A DNA stretch of 64,000 bases from Lepidostoma basale (GCA_022606425.2 JAHDVF020000440.1:310001-374000), one strand, 5' to 3'; numbered from the stretch's first letter, positions 1 through 11,785 are shown. Notes: generated by a model from the letters alone, not told the origin. Made by a program: numbers and translations.

Positions 1-3000
1 ACACACCCAGCACCACTATTTACCGCTGCGGTCCGCTTATTGACCTGTGCCGGGGCCCACACGTGCGTCACACCGGAAACATTAAGGCGCTCAAGGTCAC
101 CAAGGTAAAATGAACGCTTTTTCAAAACTATTATCATGTCTATGTATGATACGGCCATATAAAATAGCGACTAAACTCTTTTAGTTACCTAATGTGATGA
201 TTAATAAATACTGTAACAATAGACAATTTTTTTTAAAACATTGTATTTTAACAATATTTTATTGCACTTTTCACAAACAAGTTTCGGGACCTAGACACCA
301 GGTGTGTGCTAAACATTCCATTTTTGTTTCAATACATTGTATTGTGTTAAATAAAATGTCTTCTGTTTTTGATTATACCCAGAGCTCCTCCACCTATTGG
401 GAAGGAAAGGCTGATGCAGAATCCCTTCAACGAGTATATGGGATCTCTTTCCCTGACTCCAAGCAGCTCAAGGAGTGGGAGAAGATTCAGGAAGAGGCTG
501 CCAAGAGGGATCACAGGAAAATTGGAAAAGTAAGATTTTATATTTGTTATTCATGTTTTACAGTCCCTGAAAAATACTGAAAATTCCATTTGAAACTAGG
601 TATTTTGAAATGTGCATTTACAAGGAGCTATAAACCCGTTATCACAGTATATTTGTTATGACGAAACATGAAAACCTATTTGATACACTTCGAAAATACA
701 AATTTTAAAATATCAAATTTTTGTTTATACCAATATTACAAGATTTAAAATTATTTGATACAACTTCTAACAATAAATTTTTCATATCGTATATTGGCTT
801 TTTTATACCTATATATTAGATTGCTCTTAAATTTATAAAACTGGAGAACTGAAAAATTATCATGTTGGTTATTGATATTTCTTTATTGTCCCATCATGAC
901 GTATGGAATAGAAGTCAGAGCCGATACCAATAGGACTAAGAACCTTCTTACAGTAGCAGAAATGCGAACCCTACGCTCCATCGCAGGCAAAACCCTCAGA
1001 GATCGGATCAGAAATGAAACGATACGGTCTGTCTGTGGTGTTGAGGACATAGTAAGATGGGGAAGAAGCAGAAGGCGCTTTTGAAGAGACCATGTGGACC
1101 GCATGGAGAATACAAGAATTTAAAAAATTGTTAAAGATGAAAACCCAAGCAGCAAGAGATTACCAGGAAGGGTGTCAAAATGATGGAGAGATGGCTGGAC
1201 ATCATCATCCCAGGACAGCTCACAGTCATAAACAGATCATACGACCTAAACTTGGAGGAAGAAGAAGATGATAAGATATATTTAGTCTTTACAATATATA
1301 TTTATTTATATTCTTCATGTTCTACAGTTGGTACCGGTTTTGGCAGCTTGTTGCCGATAAACTGAAGATAGCAGCGAGTTGCTGAAACCGGTCACAACTA
1401 GAATAAATTTTTCATTATTTACTAAAGAATTGAAAATAAGCATCTCATGTTTTAATGTTAACTCTAAATATTTGTTTCCAAATGATTGAAAACATTGAAA
1501 TCATTTTGATTTGGATTATTACTAATATTGTTTTGTTGAATAGCTCTTTACATCATTACATCGCGAGCCAAATCGATGTAAAGGGTGGAAAAAAGAACAT
1601 AATATACTCACATAACAATTCTATTAACCTAGAACCATGTGAATAGAATTGCTCTTATAGTTAGGATATTTACGAATTCACTATAACTGCATCTAAAGAG
1701 GTCTATTTCAGATTGCTGCCACTTCATTTAGAAGATGAATTGCATTCAATACAGATCTTCGAACCAATTCCGTGCGGCAATTTGGGACATGAAATTAGAT
1801 ATGCTCCCTTGCTTGATTCATGTGATCCTTGAAGAGTTTGCGGTTTGACTGCCATATTATGAATTTTTTAGGAGCAAGAGCTGTTCTTCTTCAACGAGCT
1901 CTCCCCTGGCTCGTGCTTCTTCCTGCCGCGCGGTGCGCACATCTACAACACGCTGTGCAAGTTCATACGCGAGCAGTACGCTCGGCGAGGCTTTCAAGAG
2001 GTGGTCACGCCCAACATCTACAATGTCAAGCTATGGCAGACCAGCGGTCACTGGGCGCATTATGAGGTCTTTACCCTAATAAATGTGTATCCTTATGATC
2101 TCATTTCTCATAAAAATATATTTGTTTTCGTCGTGATTATCTCGTACGCTTGATGTGTGTACATTTCATGCACTTATTATATATTTTTTGACATTTCATT
2201 TGTGATAAAACCATTGTTATATTTAATTACAATAATGAATATTGTAGCTTTTAAAATCAATTTTAATTTTTTTATTTTACATGTTATAACAATAATTTGC
2301 CAAAAAAAGTTTATGGACTGTAGTTGTCACACTAAGCATGGCCTGTATCGTGACAAAACCCATATTTTAAATTGGGTCCTCAAGAGCAATTTAGCACCAT
2401 AATGCGAGTATTAATAGTGTAAAATATATAATTTTATTAACAATTAATAAGGAAAATGTCGTTTTTCTGGAAGTTTTATTATATTTTTCGAATTCAAATA
2501 TTTTATTCAAGTATTTTACTTTTGAATATTGTTTCATCAGTGTGGCAGGTCCGTCCGACTGGAATATGCTTCCTGCACGCCTCAAATATATTGACAATCC
2601 GACAGATTTTAAATTTCACCTAAAAACCCACCTTTTCAAAATATAACATAAAATATAAACAGTGATTATCTGATTGCTGGTGTCAGGTGCAGCTCTCATG
2701 ACTAAAAACATTGTCAAAACGCCCTTGAGGTGAGCTATTAACGAAAACGGCACTATATAAATTAGCCTAATTATTATTATGAAGATGTCAATCTCCGAAG
2801 CGATTGTATTCAGCAGTCTGATTGCCCTCCCTACTGGCATCACCAGAGGCAGGTTGGTTCTGCATGTTGGGAGATAAAAGTCTGCTGACGCTGTCGCAGA
2901 TAACCGTCTGGAAAATGCATTTTATGAGAATGACATGATAAAACATCTATAAAGGTGGTGATAGACGTACGAACTTAAAGTCTGCGGTTTTTAAGATCGC

Positions 3001-6000
3001 GAACTTACTTGACTCCACGTCGGCGATACACGCGCCAACTTACTCATACCGTATCGCGATGTCGTCCACTGAAGAAGCTTTGTGTTATTTAGGAATTATA
3101 TCGTATTATAATTATATCGTATTTATTATATCGTATTATAATTATATCGTATTTAGGATCGTATTTATATCGTATTATAATTATATCGTATTATAATTAT
3201 ATCGTATTATAATTATATCGTATTTAGGAATTATATCGTACAAAATGGCGGCTCGCGGCTCGCAGTGCTGCCACACGTACGAGCCAAGACGAGCTACGAG
3301 TAAGATTTCAAACCGGTTGGATCGCCGACGAACTTACTCGGCGGTTTTAAAGTACGCGTACTTACGGTGACACACGAGCGAAAAAGGTCGTCGAGCCATA
3401 AGTACGCGTACTTGCTCGCCCGTCTATCACCCACTTAAAACAGACATTTTCATTTGGATTCATTCTTTAATATGGAGTTTTGAATCAATTGTTAATGAAA
3501 CAATAAGTAAAATATATGTATATTATTTTTTCTTGCAGGAGAACATGTTCTCATTTGATGTGGAAAAAGAAACGTATGCCCTGAAACCCATGAACTGTCC
3601 TGGTCATTGGTATATATTACATCCTTTGTTCTATTAATATTTAGATTAAATCAATTTATTTTTACAAACTAGTTAACACATTTTAAGGACTTTTGTTTAA
3701 CTCTTTTCTTTTAACTTTATTTACTGATTAAATCGTAAGTTAGCATTATAACTGTATTCTTTTGTTTGTAGTCTGATGTTTGATTGGCGTGTTCGCTCTT
3801 GGCGTGAGCTGCCCTTGCGGCTGGCAGACTTTGGGGTTCTGCATCGCAATGAGTTGTCCGGGGCCCTATCGGGGCTCACCCGCGTGCGACGCTTCCAGCA
3901 GGATGATGGACACATCTTCTGCGCACAATCGCAGATCAAACAGGAGATTGTATGTACCTTTCTTTATTATTATTATTTTGTTGAATCGCTCTTTACATTA
4001 CAACACGAACCAAATCGATATAAAGGTTATAGCTATCATATTGATTCTCATGACATGTAATAGGTAGATAATCTATCGCCATTTTATTGTCAAATGAATT
4101 CTGCACCAGATTAAAGACAGTGTGATTATCACACTGTCATCGCCGGGAATCGAACCCGGGACCTTCGGTGTGACAGTCAAAGCACTTGCCACTCGGCCAC
4201 GAAGGTCGTCACTAAAATATTCTTCTTCTTCTTTTTGTCCTGTCACACCTCCGTGGTGCATAGGGCCTCAAGGAATCTTCTCCACCCGACTCTATCGCAT
4301 GCCTGATGCTTAACATCGTCCCAAGTGAGACCTGCCGCCTTAACCTCGTCCTGCAGGGTTCTTCTCCAGGTGGCTCTAGGTCTGCCTCGCTTTCTCTTTC
4401 CCCCCATAGGGGACCAGTCTAGTGCGCCCTGAGCGATGCAGGCTGGGTTCCGTCTCAGAGTGTGACCGATCCACTGCCACTTGCGCCTAGCGACTTGTTC
4501 TCTAATTGGCTTTTCGCCTGCCATGGCCCAGAGAACGGCATTTGACACTGTTTGGGGCCAATAGATTTTGAATATTGAGCGTTGAGATTTTGAATACTAA
4601 AATATTATTTTCTCTATTATATAATATATTTTTCATTACAGACGAGTGCCCTTGATTTCCTGAAGGATGTGTATGGAGTATTTGGGTTCACATTCAGTCT
4701 GAGACTTGCTACGCGTCCCGAGAAATACCTTGGAGAAGTGGAAGTCTGGGATGAGGCAGAAAAGGTATCTGAATACCATATTTCGTATTCAAATTATTGC
4801 AAATTTAACTGTTATTTAAAAGGAGATGATTTCACTTAAACTTTTTTTTCTGCAGGCTTTAGCAGAGTCCTTGGATAAATTTGGTGCCCCGTGGTCTGTG
4901 GAGGCGGGAGACGGAGCCTTCTACGGGCCTAAGATTGATATTACAGTACAGGACGCTCTCCGCAGGGCACATCAATGTGCAACCATTCAGCTGGATTTCC
5001 AACTTCCCATTAGATTTAACCTCTCCTATGTCAAGTAAGTCATTTATAAGAATCGTAATCAATTTTATACATTGCCATACCTTCCTAATATCAATTTGAA
5101 AAAATAAAAATAGGAAGAAAAAAACATGATTTGCAGTCATACACAGATATATGATTTTCTATTTTATGTTTCAATCCTGGGAATTCATTTGCAGCAAAGT
5201 CTATTAACCTTTTGGGTGCCAAAATCCCTTTGCTGCACCTGCAAGAAATGCCAAATCCGACAGATCAATGTCATGATTTATAAAAGAATCATATAAATTT
5301 TAGACAGAGTGTGAGGGAGTGAGTCAGTGGTACATTTAACCCTTTAGGCCCATTTTTTAAATATGATGGTTTCCTTTTGTTTTCCACATTTTTGTATACA
5401 ACAGGTTATTGTAACGCAATAACTATATACAATTTTTTAGCTTTTGATTCTCATGAAATGATAAATGATATATCAGAATAAACAAGAATAATGTCATAAT
5501 GTAAAAATATGTATAACTGAAGCAACTTGATTCAGGATTCTGATGGGAGATGAAGTGTGTGAATATGTGCTGAAACTGTTGGATATATCTACAGTAAAAG
5601 TCCGTTAATTCGAACGATAATTCGTAATTCGAAATTTTCATAATTTGCTCGGTCCGAAAATTGACTTTTCATAGTAAATTCTACCATTAATTCGAAATAT
5701 CGCGTATTTCGTAAAGTTTTTGGTCAAAATGTACCTACAATTCTAATAATTCAAATGAGACATCACGTGAGAAAGAATCCGTTTCGAGTGCTTAAATACA
5801 TTAGTGCAAGCGAGATATCTATATATTACGTATTTCTCTTGAAAATATCACGCGGTAAAAAAATGCAAAGCGATAAAATGAGAACACTATGTAAAAAGGA
5901 TATCTTTATTCTCAGCATCTTTCGTGTATCCATCATTTCTTTTCTATAAATTAGCAATATGTATTTCTTTCACAAAGTTTTCGGAGAAATTCCAAAGCTA

Positions 6001-8130
6001 GACAAAGCTTTTTTTTGTTGAGACATTACTTCAGAATGAGTATACAAAAAGGAAGAAAATTAATAAACTTAAAGAATAAAACAAAACAAAAAACGTAAAA
6101 ACTATGTAAACACGATCACGAATGTCAAAAGCGTAATAAATCGAGTCGAAAACCGAATGATGACGATAGGACAAAAACGGCTAAAATTGAAAGTGTCGGC
6201 CGATCACCACGTGAGGCGCTATCTACTGACCAATCGCAACGTCGTTCGCTGACCAATCACGACCGAAATAATGTGTCAAGCTCGCGTTTTTTGAATATTT
6301 TCGACGTACATTGCGGAAAAAAAATGTACTAAAATATATCGGGACTGAAATAATTACACGCAAATGGTGGGAAAACGTAAAATTCAGGTTTCACTGTATT
6401 AATTTTTACATAGGTTTTTTTTATTCGTATGAGATGCCTGTCTTAATAGGATTCTTTTAACCAATAAAAATGTTGATTTTGATTTCAAACCGCCATTTGA
6501 CCCACAAAAACGTCATTATGCTATCCAAACACTTTTGTTATTATTATTATGAACACTTGACATTATAATCATTATTTTGACAGAACGACAAAATGGCCGC
6601 GATGTTCCAAGCCGCAGCAGTTGGCGCAATTTTTTTTTTTTTAGTGATCGCATAATTTGAATTTTTTTGGGAAATCCGGTCCCTTGAATTTCAAATTATC
6701 GGACTTTTACTGTATATAAATGTGTCAAATGTTTTATTGATTTTCGGAATAGGATAATGTAATCTTATTGTTTGTTTTATTCTAGTGAAAACAGCGAGAA
6801 GGTCAGGCCCGTGATGATCCATCGAGCCATCTTGGGATCCGTGGAGCGGATGGTGGCTGTACTCACAGAGCAGTACGCGGGTCGCTGGCCCTTCTGGCTT
6901 TCACCACGCCAGGCCTGCGTTATATCCGTGTTGCCGTCATGTGATCAATATGTTCTGGAGGTGATTGAAAATTTTGTTTAGAAAACTTTTCCAAGTATTG
7001 GTTTAAATGCATAAAGCAAATAGCAATGAAAATAATACTGTATTGTAATCTTTTTCAGGTGAGAGACAAGCTAATGGAAGCTGGTTTCATGGCCGAGGCT
7101 GATACGGACGCAGGAGACACATTGAACAAGAAAATTCGCAACGCTCAACTAGCTTACTTCAACTTTATTCTGGGTCAGTAAACATTTATTCATTTCGAGG
7201 ATTAATTGTATCTCAATAGAGACGAAGATGCAAATTGGAAACAGAATATGGTGATCGAGGTTTTTACAGGACTGTCTTACCTGTCATTGGTTGGGTTAAA
7301 CACACGCTTTATGTAATACAACATTCCCCATTGCACCCTTCTTACGACCACCATGTCTGACAAATATTTGGAAGTTGTATATATGTTAATATGTAACACC
7401 AAACTTCACATTTTAGTTTCAATCTACACACTAGCGCCATTTGTTGCCACAATAGAATCACTTTAAAAGCGCTGCTCTTTAAAAAAATAAATTACAGTGG
7501 AATCTGTCATAACGAGTAATTCGCATAACGAGAAAAATGGATTGTGAAAAAAAAAACCTTCCTTAATGAGCGACATTTCGCATAATGAGTGACGCACAGG
7601 TTGTAACGTTCGTTAACAATGTATAAGTATTTAATTTTATTTGAATAAACGTTAAAAATAATTTTAAAAATATGTTCTTTCTGTATGGAACGCATTATCA
7701 TATTTTATATGGGAAAAATTGTTTTGCTTAACGAGTGTTTCACATAACACATAAACTAAATAATCTCGTTAAGAGAGGTTCCACTGTATTTAACTAAAGT
7801 CACCATCTTACCGAATTAAATTTTGGAACTTTTCTAATGTGTTTTGTTTTAATTTGAATACATGTTATTTTTATCTGTATTTCTAACATTCTGTTTATAT
7901 TATAATGTGCTTTGTCTATGATTGTTACACCTTTATAATATTTTTTACGTGAAGATGGTTAATAAGTGTTTTTGTTTCCAGTGTTGGGTGAAAAGGAAAA
8001 GTCATCGGGAACTGTGAATGTTCGCACGCGGGACAACATAGTGCACGGAGAGATGACTCTGCAGCAGCTCTTGGTCCATTTCACCAATATGGCCAACTCC
8101 AAGTCGCTGGCGGAAGACACTCTTACATAA
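1..8130 (+). CDS. ThrRS: Threonyl-tRNA synthetase, 3' ten exons (5' part outside window)
   Basis: Charges tRNA-Thr with threonine in the cytosol. Exons: 1-104 (open at the left edge), 383-529, 1872-2066, 3539-3609, 3772-3949, 4642-4764, 4856-5034, 6786-6960, 7059-7173, 7982-8130 (TAA). All junctions are GT..AG and phases agree, giving 477 residues. The first exon reads through [17 protein letters not shown] of the second additional (HxxxH-type) domain. The class II core follows: MNCPGHCLMF (zinc Cys), [12 protein letters not shown] (zinc His), [15 protein letters not shown] around motif 2, [24 protein letters not shown], and motif 3 as [11 protein letters not shown] with the third zinc His. 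The C-terminal anticodon-binding domain carries [18 protein letters not shown] and VNVRTRDN. Length and order match metazoan TARS1-type enzymes, so I favour the cytosolic form over a mitochondrial one. No frame break was seen. Introns 2, 3, 5, 7 and 9 carry transposon pieces. An AATAAA lies 46 bp after the stop. Confidence 0.95.
870..1272 (+). mobile_element. LINE 3' end, family C ([13 protein letters not shown])
   Basis: C-terminal reverse-transcriptase-type ORF remnant in ThrRS intron 2: [34 protein letters not shown] and [11 protein letters not shown], then decayed frames and a GAAGAAGAAG tail. Same family as 46240-46690 and 47590-48215. Confidence 0.75.
1521..1592 (-). mobile_element. SINE-1 3' fragment
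   Basis: Matches the 3' body of SINE-1 (TTTACATCGATTTGGCTCGC on the minus strand) with the TTGAATAGCTCTTTACATC end block. It lies in ThrRS intron 2. Confidence 0.7.
2538..2646 (+). mobile_element. L2/CR1-like LINE C-terminus
   Basis: Intact short frame [20 protein letters not shown] then [13 protein letters not shown] and stop: the usual VAGPxxWNxLP .. FKxxLKTxLF ending of L2/CR1-type reverse transcriptases. It is 5'-truncated. Confidence 0.75.
2765..2885 (-). mobile_element. LINE family E fragment
   Basis: Minus-strand peptide [20 protein letters not shown] with SEIDIF, the conserved C-terminal block of family E (complete version at 59013-59620). Confidence 0.7.
2953..3435. mobile_element. 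Harbinger-like miniature element with TAA target duplication
   Basis: Ends AGGTGGTGATAGACG and, inverted, AGTGGGTGATAGACG, flanked by TAA on both sides (2950-2952, 3436-3438). It interrupts the right arm of an M1 copy; uninterrupted M1 copies show the site without the insert. GC-rich end regions surround an AT-rich array. It has no coding capacity. The family call rests on the 3-bp TAA duplication. Confidence 0.65.
3090..3240. repeat. AT-rich tandem array inside the Harbinger-like element
   Basis: Repeated TTATATCGTATTATAA-type units of 12 to 17 bp with spacers (TTTAGGA), unlike the GC-rich arms around it. Confidence 0.75.
3963..4210 (-). mobile_element. SINE-1, near full-length copy
   Basis: Reads on the minus strand from a tRNA-like head (box A TGGCCGAGTGGC, box B GGTTCGATTCC, in GACGACCTTCG..GCGATGACAG) through a body shared with four other copies to a (TAA)n tail. 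It lies in ThrRS intron 5, 13 bp from the 5' splice site. It is not a functional tRNA: the head continues without a 3' acceptor end. Confidence 0.85.
4222..4595 (-). mobile_element. LINE family A 3' end with 11-bp target duplication
   Basis: Minus-strand frame [59 protein letters not shown] and stop, then an AAGAAGAAG tail: the C-terminus of an RTE/craniofacial-like reverse transcriptase. ACTAAAATATT flanks it at 4211-4221 and 4596-4606, proving a discrete 374-bp 5'-truncated insertion, abutting the SINE-1 head. Confidence 0.85.
5592..6712. mobile_element. pogo/Tigger-like non-autonomous element
   Basis: Ends CAGTAAAAGTCCGTTAATTC and inverted CAGTAAAAGTCCGATAATTT, flanked by TA on each side (5590-5591, 6713-6714). 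It is 1121 bp long, AT-rich, with no transposase frame. It lies in ThrRS intron 7. Confidence 0.75.
7186..7450 (-). repeat. M2 element, half copy
   Basis: Shares TTGTATCTCAATAGAGACGA, GAATATGGTGATCGAGG and the CATTCCCCATT..CTTACGACCACCATG block with the fuller copies at 30515-31110 and 61420-61745. It lies in ThrRS intron 9. Confidence 0.65.
7495..7786. mobile_element. pogo/Tigger-like MITE, 292 bp
   Basis: Ends CAGTGGAATCTGTCATAACG and inverted CAGTGGAACCTCTCTTAACG, with TA flanks at 7493-7494 and 7787-7788. No coding capacity. It lies in ThrRS intron 9. Confidence 0.8.
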
Positions 8131-8175
8131 ACTGTTGCGTTCCACATGATATTGTCAAAATTCTATTTATTTCTA

Positions 8176-8181
8176 AATAAA
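8176..8181 (+). terminator. Polyadenylation signal of ThrRS
   Basis: AATAAA followed by an A-rich stretch, 46 bp past the ThrRS stop codon. It is the first canonical signal after the stop. Confidence 0.6.
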
Positions 8182-9338
8182 AAAATACTTTACGACTATT
8201 GTTAAGACTCTTATTTAAATCCTATTTTTAGCCTTTCATAATTATTTTTATGTAATTATAAGCTGTAAGAATAAAAATGATTTTTCAAACGGTGAATTTT
8301 ATTCGATTTTCAAAATCTTTTGTTCTTTTATGGCTTTGTTACACTATGTAAATTCAAATAGAAAGATGTCCATAGAAAAGTTAATAACGAAACACAAATG
8401 TTTTGGTAATGTTTCAACTCATTCTTGGGTTTACACTAAAATACTTCTAATTATATATTTGTTTTGTTTTATTGATATAAAATTATGTTACAATATATAA
8501 TATAATGTTTATAAGCTAGTTATGATGCTCGTAAAAAAAATGCAAATGGTATTGGGGTCTTAAAAGGATATAGAAATATTTTTTGTCATATAATTTATAC
8601 ATACCTGGTTTGTTATATTGTGGCACATTATTTAATGGTATAAACTTGAATCATATACATATGCATAATTTAATTGCAATATAATTGTGTTTAAGGTGCA
8701 TTTATTATTTTCACTTTTGTACAAGATCAAATCAAGAGATTTCATATTAAAACCCATATTGATTGATTGTAAATGTAACCAAATATGAACAGGAATATCA
8801 CATCATTCATAATAATTTTTAATTCACTATTGTTCAGTTTGTGGCCACGCTGAAGGTGCACTATGATTAATTTTCTTCGGTAGTTTTTTCTTCTACGGGC
8901 AATTGCCGGCTTTTATAAGATAGTCAAGTAAATACTTTTTAGGTTACTTCTAACTTATGAATGTTAGCTGTATTACTCTAAAATATGCTTTGCTGTGATT
9001 ATTTTTTTATATTTCTGCTACAAAATAAAAAAATGTTTGAAAACAAAATATTATTTTTATTTCGAATACAGATTCAATCGAGCCGTTAATACATATTTTA
9101 TGCATTAGACGGGAAGGTAAATTTAAACTGTAATTACATCAATGAAAAAAAAACGCTATTTAAAACCGAGTGTACATAAATCAAATAAACACAAAGTTTT
9201 TTAATTCACCTAAGTATTTACTTTTAAGAAAACAGTAATTAACGTTACAGGTAGATATATATTTTTTAATTTGAAGAAGGATACTGAAAAAGAAATAATA
9301 TTAATAAAAAATAATTGAAAATTATCATTTCAACGTTT
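8182..9338. other. Tail-to-tail spacer between ThrRS and the Ap4A hydrolase
   Basis: AT-rich sequence, about 1.2 kb, holding only 3' flanks of the two convergent genes. I see no conserved coding segment, transposon end or RNA gene in it. Confidence 0.6.
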
Positions 9339-9344
9339 TTTATT
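9339..9344 (-). terminator. Polyadenylation signal of the Ap4A hydrolase gene
   Basis: AATAAA on the minus strand (TTTATT on plus), about 60 bp past the stop codon. Confidence 0.5.
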
Positions 9345-9403
9345 TTTTTGAAAATTGTTTATGTCATAAAGTGTCAATCTTCGAGTTTCGGATTATCTAT
9401 AAA

Positions 9404-11131
9404 TTATTCTGAAGTCATCTGATAAACCCTTTGATCAAAATTAGTCAACAGGGTTTGGAAATCTGCAAAATTTGCCAGTTTTTGGGCTTCTTCGAGCCCT
9501 GCCCACTTGAATTCAGTGTGTTCTTTAGATAGTTTGACTTCAGTGTGGGGGTCTTTGAGCTTGGCTAGCCAGTAGGTGACCTCTTTGGGAGTATTTTTGA
9601 CCTCGTAATGGAGAGTTTGATGTATATTCTGGAACACTTCTAGATCTTCCTCGCGTAGACCAGCCTCTTCTTCCGTCTCGCGGAGGGCTGTCACCCATTC
9701 TGTTTCCCCGGGATCTACATGACCTGGAATATAATTCTGTATCTATTAATGAAAATAAATTGTTCTTCATCATTCCTCATACTTTATTTAACTTGTGGGC
9801 ATTGAATGATATGATATAGTCTAGAGACCTTAACAGCAAAAAGTGTCCATAAACTAAAAATCATACAACGATCCACGGAGAGGCAAATGCTCAGCGTGAG
9901 TCTGAGACAAAATAAGAAATGAAGAAATTAGATGCTTAACCAAAGTTGCAGACATCATGGATCTTACAGCTAAATGAAAGTGGCAATGGGCTGGACATAT
10001 AGGAAAACAGGGCAATACCTGATGGACATCCATAATACTTCAGTGGAGGCCTTGGACAAAGAAAAGGAGTGTCGGGAGGCCACCTAAAAGATGGACTGAC
10101 AATATTGCCCAAATAACTGGAACGACTTGGATGCGGAACGGACGAGTGGAAGAAAATGGCAGAGGCCTATATCCAGCAGTAGACGGAAGAAGGCTGAAGA
10201 AGAAGATTGAATGATATAATACTATGGTAAACTCCAATGAAAATTTTAATATCTTGTATAAAAAGCTAAGACAGGGCGGATGAAAGTATTATAAATGAAA
10301 TACTTAATGAATCAAACCAGAGAAGGCAAGGGGATACCACTATGGCTGTTTTTCCCCAGGTCATCACTCTCAAGGGTGATAGTCAACGTTAGGGAGACCT
10401 GACAGGACACAGAAAGAAGAAGAAAGAATCAAAAGTATGGTTTGGACACAAGGAAATAATAAATGAAGAATACATGTTAAATATATGTTAAGACTAATAC
10501 TAAGGATTTAAATCAATCTATGACCAGAAATAATATTTCATTATTATGAAGTAGGAATTGAGTAATATTGAACCAAAGTACCCTGGATCAGGAGCCAACC
10601 GTACTGTCCCTTAAACCACCACCCGGCTAATGATGTGTAAATAATATGAAATGGAGGAAAATTGATGATTAAATAGCATGACCAAATCAATAAAATTTTA
10701 AGTGTAAGGAAAATTAACACAATTGCACGAGACACTATAAGAATGTGAAGACTGCAAAAAATTGTTACGATATAGTTATGAGGTCGCTCATTCGCTATGC
10801 CTATAGTGTGTGCCTGCCTATCACATATTTAATTGAAAAAAAAAATGGAATGCACAAAAATATCTGATTGTAAGAATGTAATTAAGAATAATATCAGTAT
10901 GTCTAACAACTTTCAGATGATATTGATAAGACAATATTAAAAATAAAGAAATAATCAGACCAATTAAAATTTTAAGATCAAAACATTTTTTCATTAACAA
11001 AAAAAAATCTTGCAATTCATACCTTTAGGTGGACTCCAATGAAAATTTCCGTATGATGTCTTCAAGAGTAAATATTGTATTGAATTTTCCAAATTTCTAA
11101 AAATTACAAAACCTGCTGCTTTAGTAACCAT
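9404..11131 (-). CDS. NUDT2: Bis(5'-nucleosyl)-tetraphosphatase, NUDT2 type (Nudix hydrolase)
   Basis: Hydrolyses diadenosine tetraphosphate (Ap4A) asymmetrically to ATP and AMP. Two exons on the minus strand: 11023-11131 (ATG at 11131) and 9404-9723 (TAA at 9404-9406), joined in phase 1 with GT..AG, giving 142 residues, close to the usual ~145. The Nudix box is split by the intron: PPKG | HVDPGE, then TALRETEEEAGL, which fits the GX5EX7REUXEEXGU pattern. YWLAKL and FKWAGLEEAQKLANF match the C-terminal half of the family. The start MVTKAAGFVIFRN was chosen because the family begins just before the AxGxIIFR strand; an in-frame ATG at 11272 would add 47 hydrophobic residues and looks unlikely. 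The intron contains a LINE end and a SINE. The gene is divergent from Ric and convergent with ThrRS; aminoacyl-tRNA synthetases make Ap4A as a by-product. Confidence 0.92.
9820..10210 (+). mobile_element. LINE 3' end, family D (WAGH..SVGRPPKRWTD)
   Basis: Degenerate C-terminus of a non-LTR reverse-transcriptase polyprotein inside the Ap4A-hydrolase intron. Readable pieces are LKWQWAGHIGKQ, KKRSVGRPPKRWTDNIAQ and GRGLYPAVDGR, with stops between them. It ends in a GAAGAAGAAG tail. It lies antisense to the host gene. Confidence 0.75.
10490..10634 (-). mobile_element. SINE-2 copy, degenerate
   Basis: Matches the better copies at 55386-55540 and 54140-54310 along its length: the distal end GACTAATACTAAGG, the CATTATTATGAAG block, and the CCTGGATCAGGAGCCA block of the tRNA-like head. 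The box B is decayed. Confidence 0.65.
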
Positions 11132-11785
11132 TGTGATAATTGGACTAATCTTCGATAATAATACTTTTAGCACATATAAATACCAATCTCCGATAAGAAT
11201 AATATTTTTAAGGGATACTTTGAAATCTAGATTGATATGTAAGAAACAATCATACAATACTTCATAATTCAAGCAAGTATGTATATTGAATAATTAGCCG
11301 GTTTGACATAAAAAAAAACAGCTGACAGCGAGGCATTGACGTAAAAAAAATTCACAGACAATTATTTCATTAAAAAAGTACTTGGTATTTTTTTTTGAGC
11401 GGGCAATAGTAATCAAAAATGTCAAACGAAGATGTCAATCGTTCGATCAGCTGGAAGTGGCATATTGTAAAATAAGTATTTTCCTATAAAATAACAATAA
11501 TTTGAAAAAAAGCAATAAAAGTGTACTGGTATTTTCGTATTTTTATATAAATTATCTTATTACCTAAGTGCAACGACGATACATAAGTGTTAATTAATAA
11601 AATCACGTTCGGAAGTCGAAGGCATCGAAAGGCGTTTCGCTTTTGTTCGATGACATTTCCAGGTCATAGGGAACGGAGTTTTCGAATTTTGAAAAAGGTC
11701 GCGGCGTGTCTACGATTAGGGCGGGAATAAGTGGAGTCGGATTCGGGAGTGGAATGTAGGGCGGATCTTCCCTGGCTGACGGGGT
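11132..11785. promoter_or_regulatory. Head-to-head spacer, putative shared promoter of the Ap4A hydrolase and Ric
   Basis: The two start codons are 654 bp apart and diverge. The Ric-proximal third (about 11600-11785) is clearly more GC-rich than the surrounding AT-rich DNA, as expected for a housekeeping-type promoter and 5' leader. No convincing TATA box was assigned. An in-frame stop at 11777-11779 precedes the Ric ATG. Confidence 0.45.

Larger units (their letters stand above)
2440..3510. repeat. Fold-back element M1, interrupted copy
   Basis: The left arm (TTTTTCTGGAAGTTTTATTA near 2460) and right arm (GAATGACATGATAAAACATC .. AACAGACATTTTCATTTGG, 2920-3465) match the inverted arms of the M1 family. 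Three other elements lie between or inside the arms: an L2/CR1 tail, a LINE E piece and a Harbinger-like element. All of this lies in ThrRS intron 3. Confidence 0.6.

Noticed and set aside
194..382. The upstream part of the open frame at 194-580 as coding
   Set aside because: ThrRS homology starts exactly at 383 after a CCCAG acceptor and joins in phase to the exon ending at 104; the upstream codons are intron.
4130..4210. A genuine tRNA gene (clear box A and box B)
   Set aside because: No closing acceptor stem or terminator, sequence runs into a shared SINE body, and other dispersed copies exist.
5189..5350. piggyBac-like element between two TTAACC sites
   Set aside because: The two CCTTTxGG blocks face the same way rather than being inverted, so no element ends can be defended.
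11132..11272. N-terminal extension of the Ap4A hydrolase from an in-frame ATG at 11272
   Set aside because: The family starts at the MVTKAAG position; the added segment is AT-rich, hydrophobic and unlike any Nudix N-terminus.
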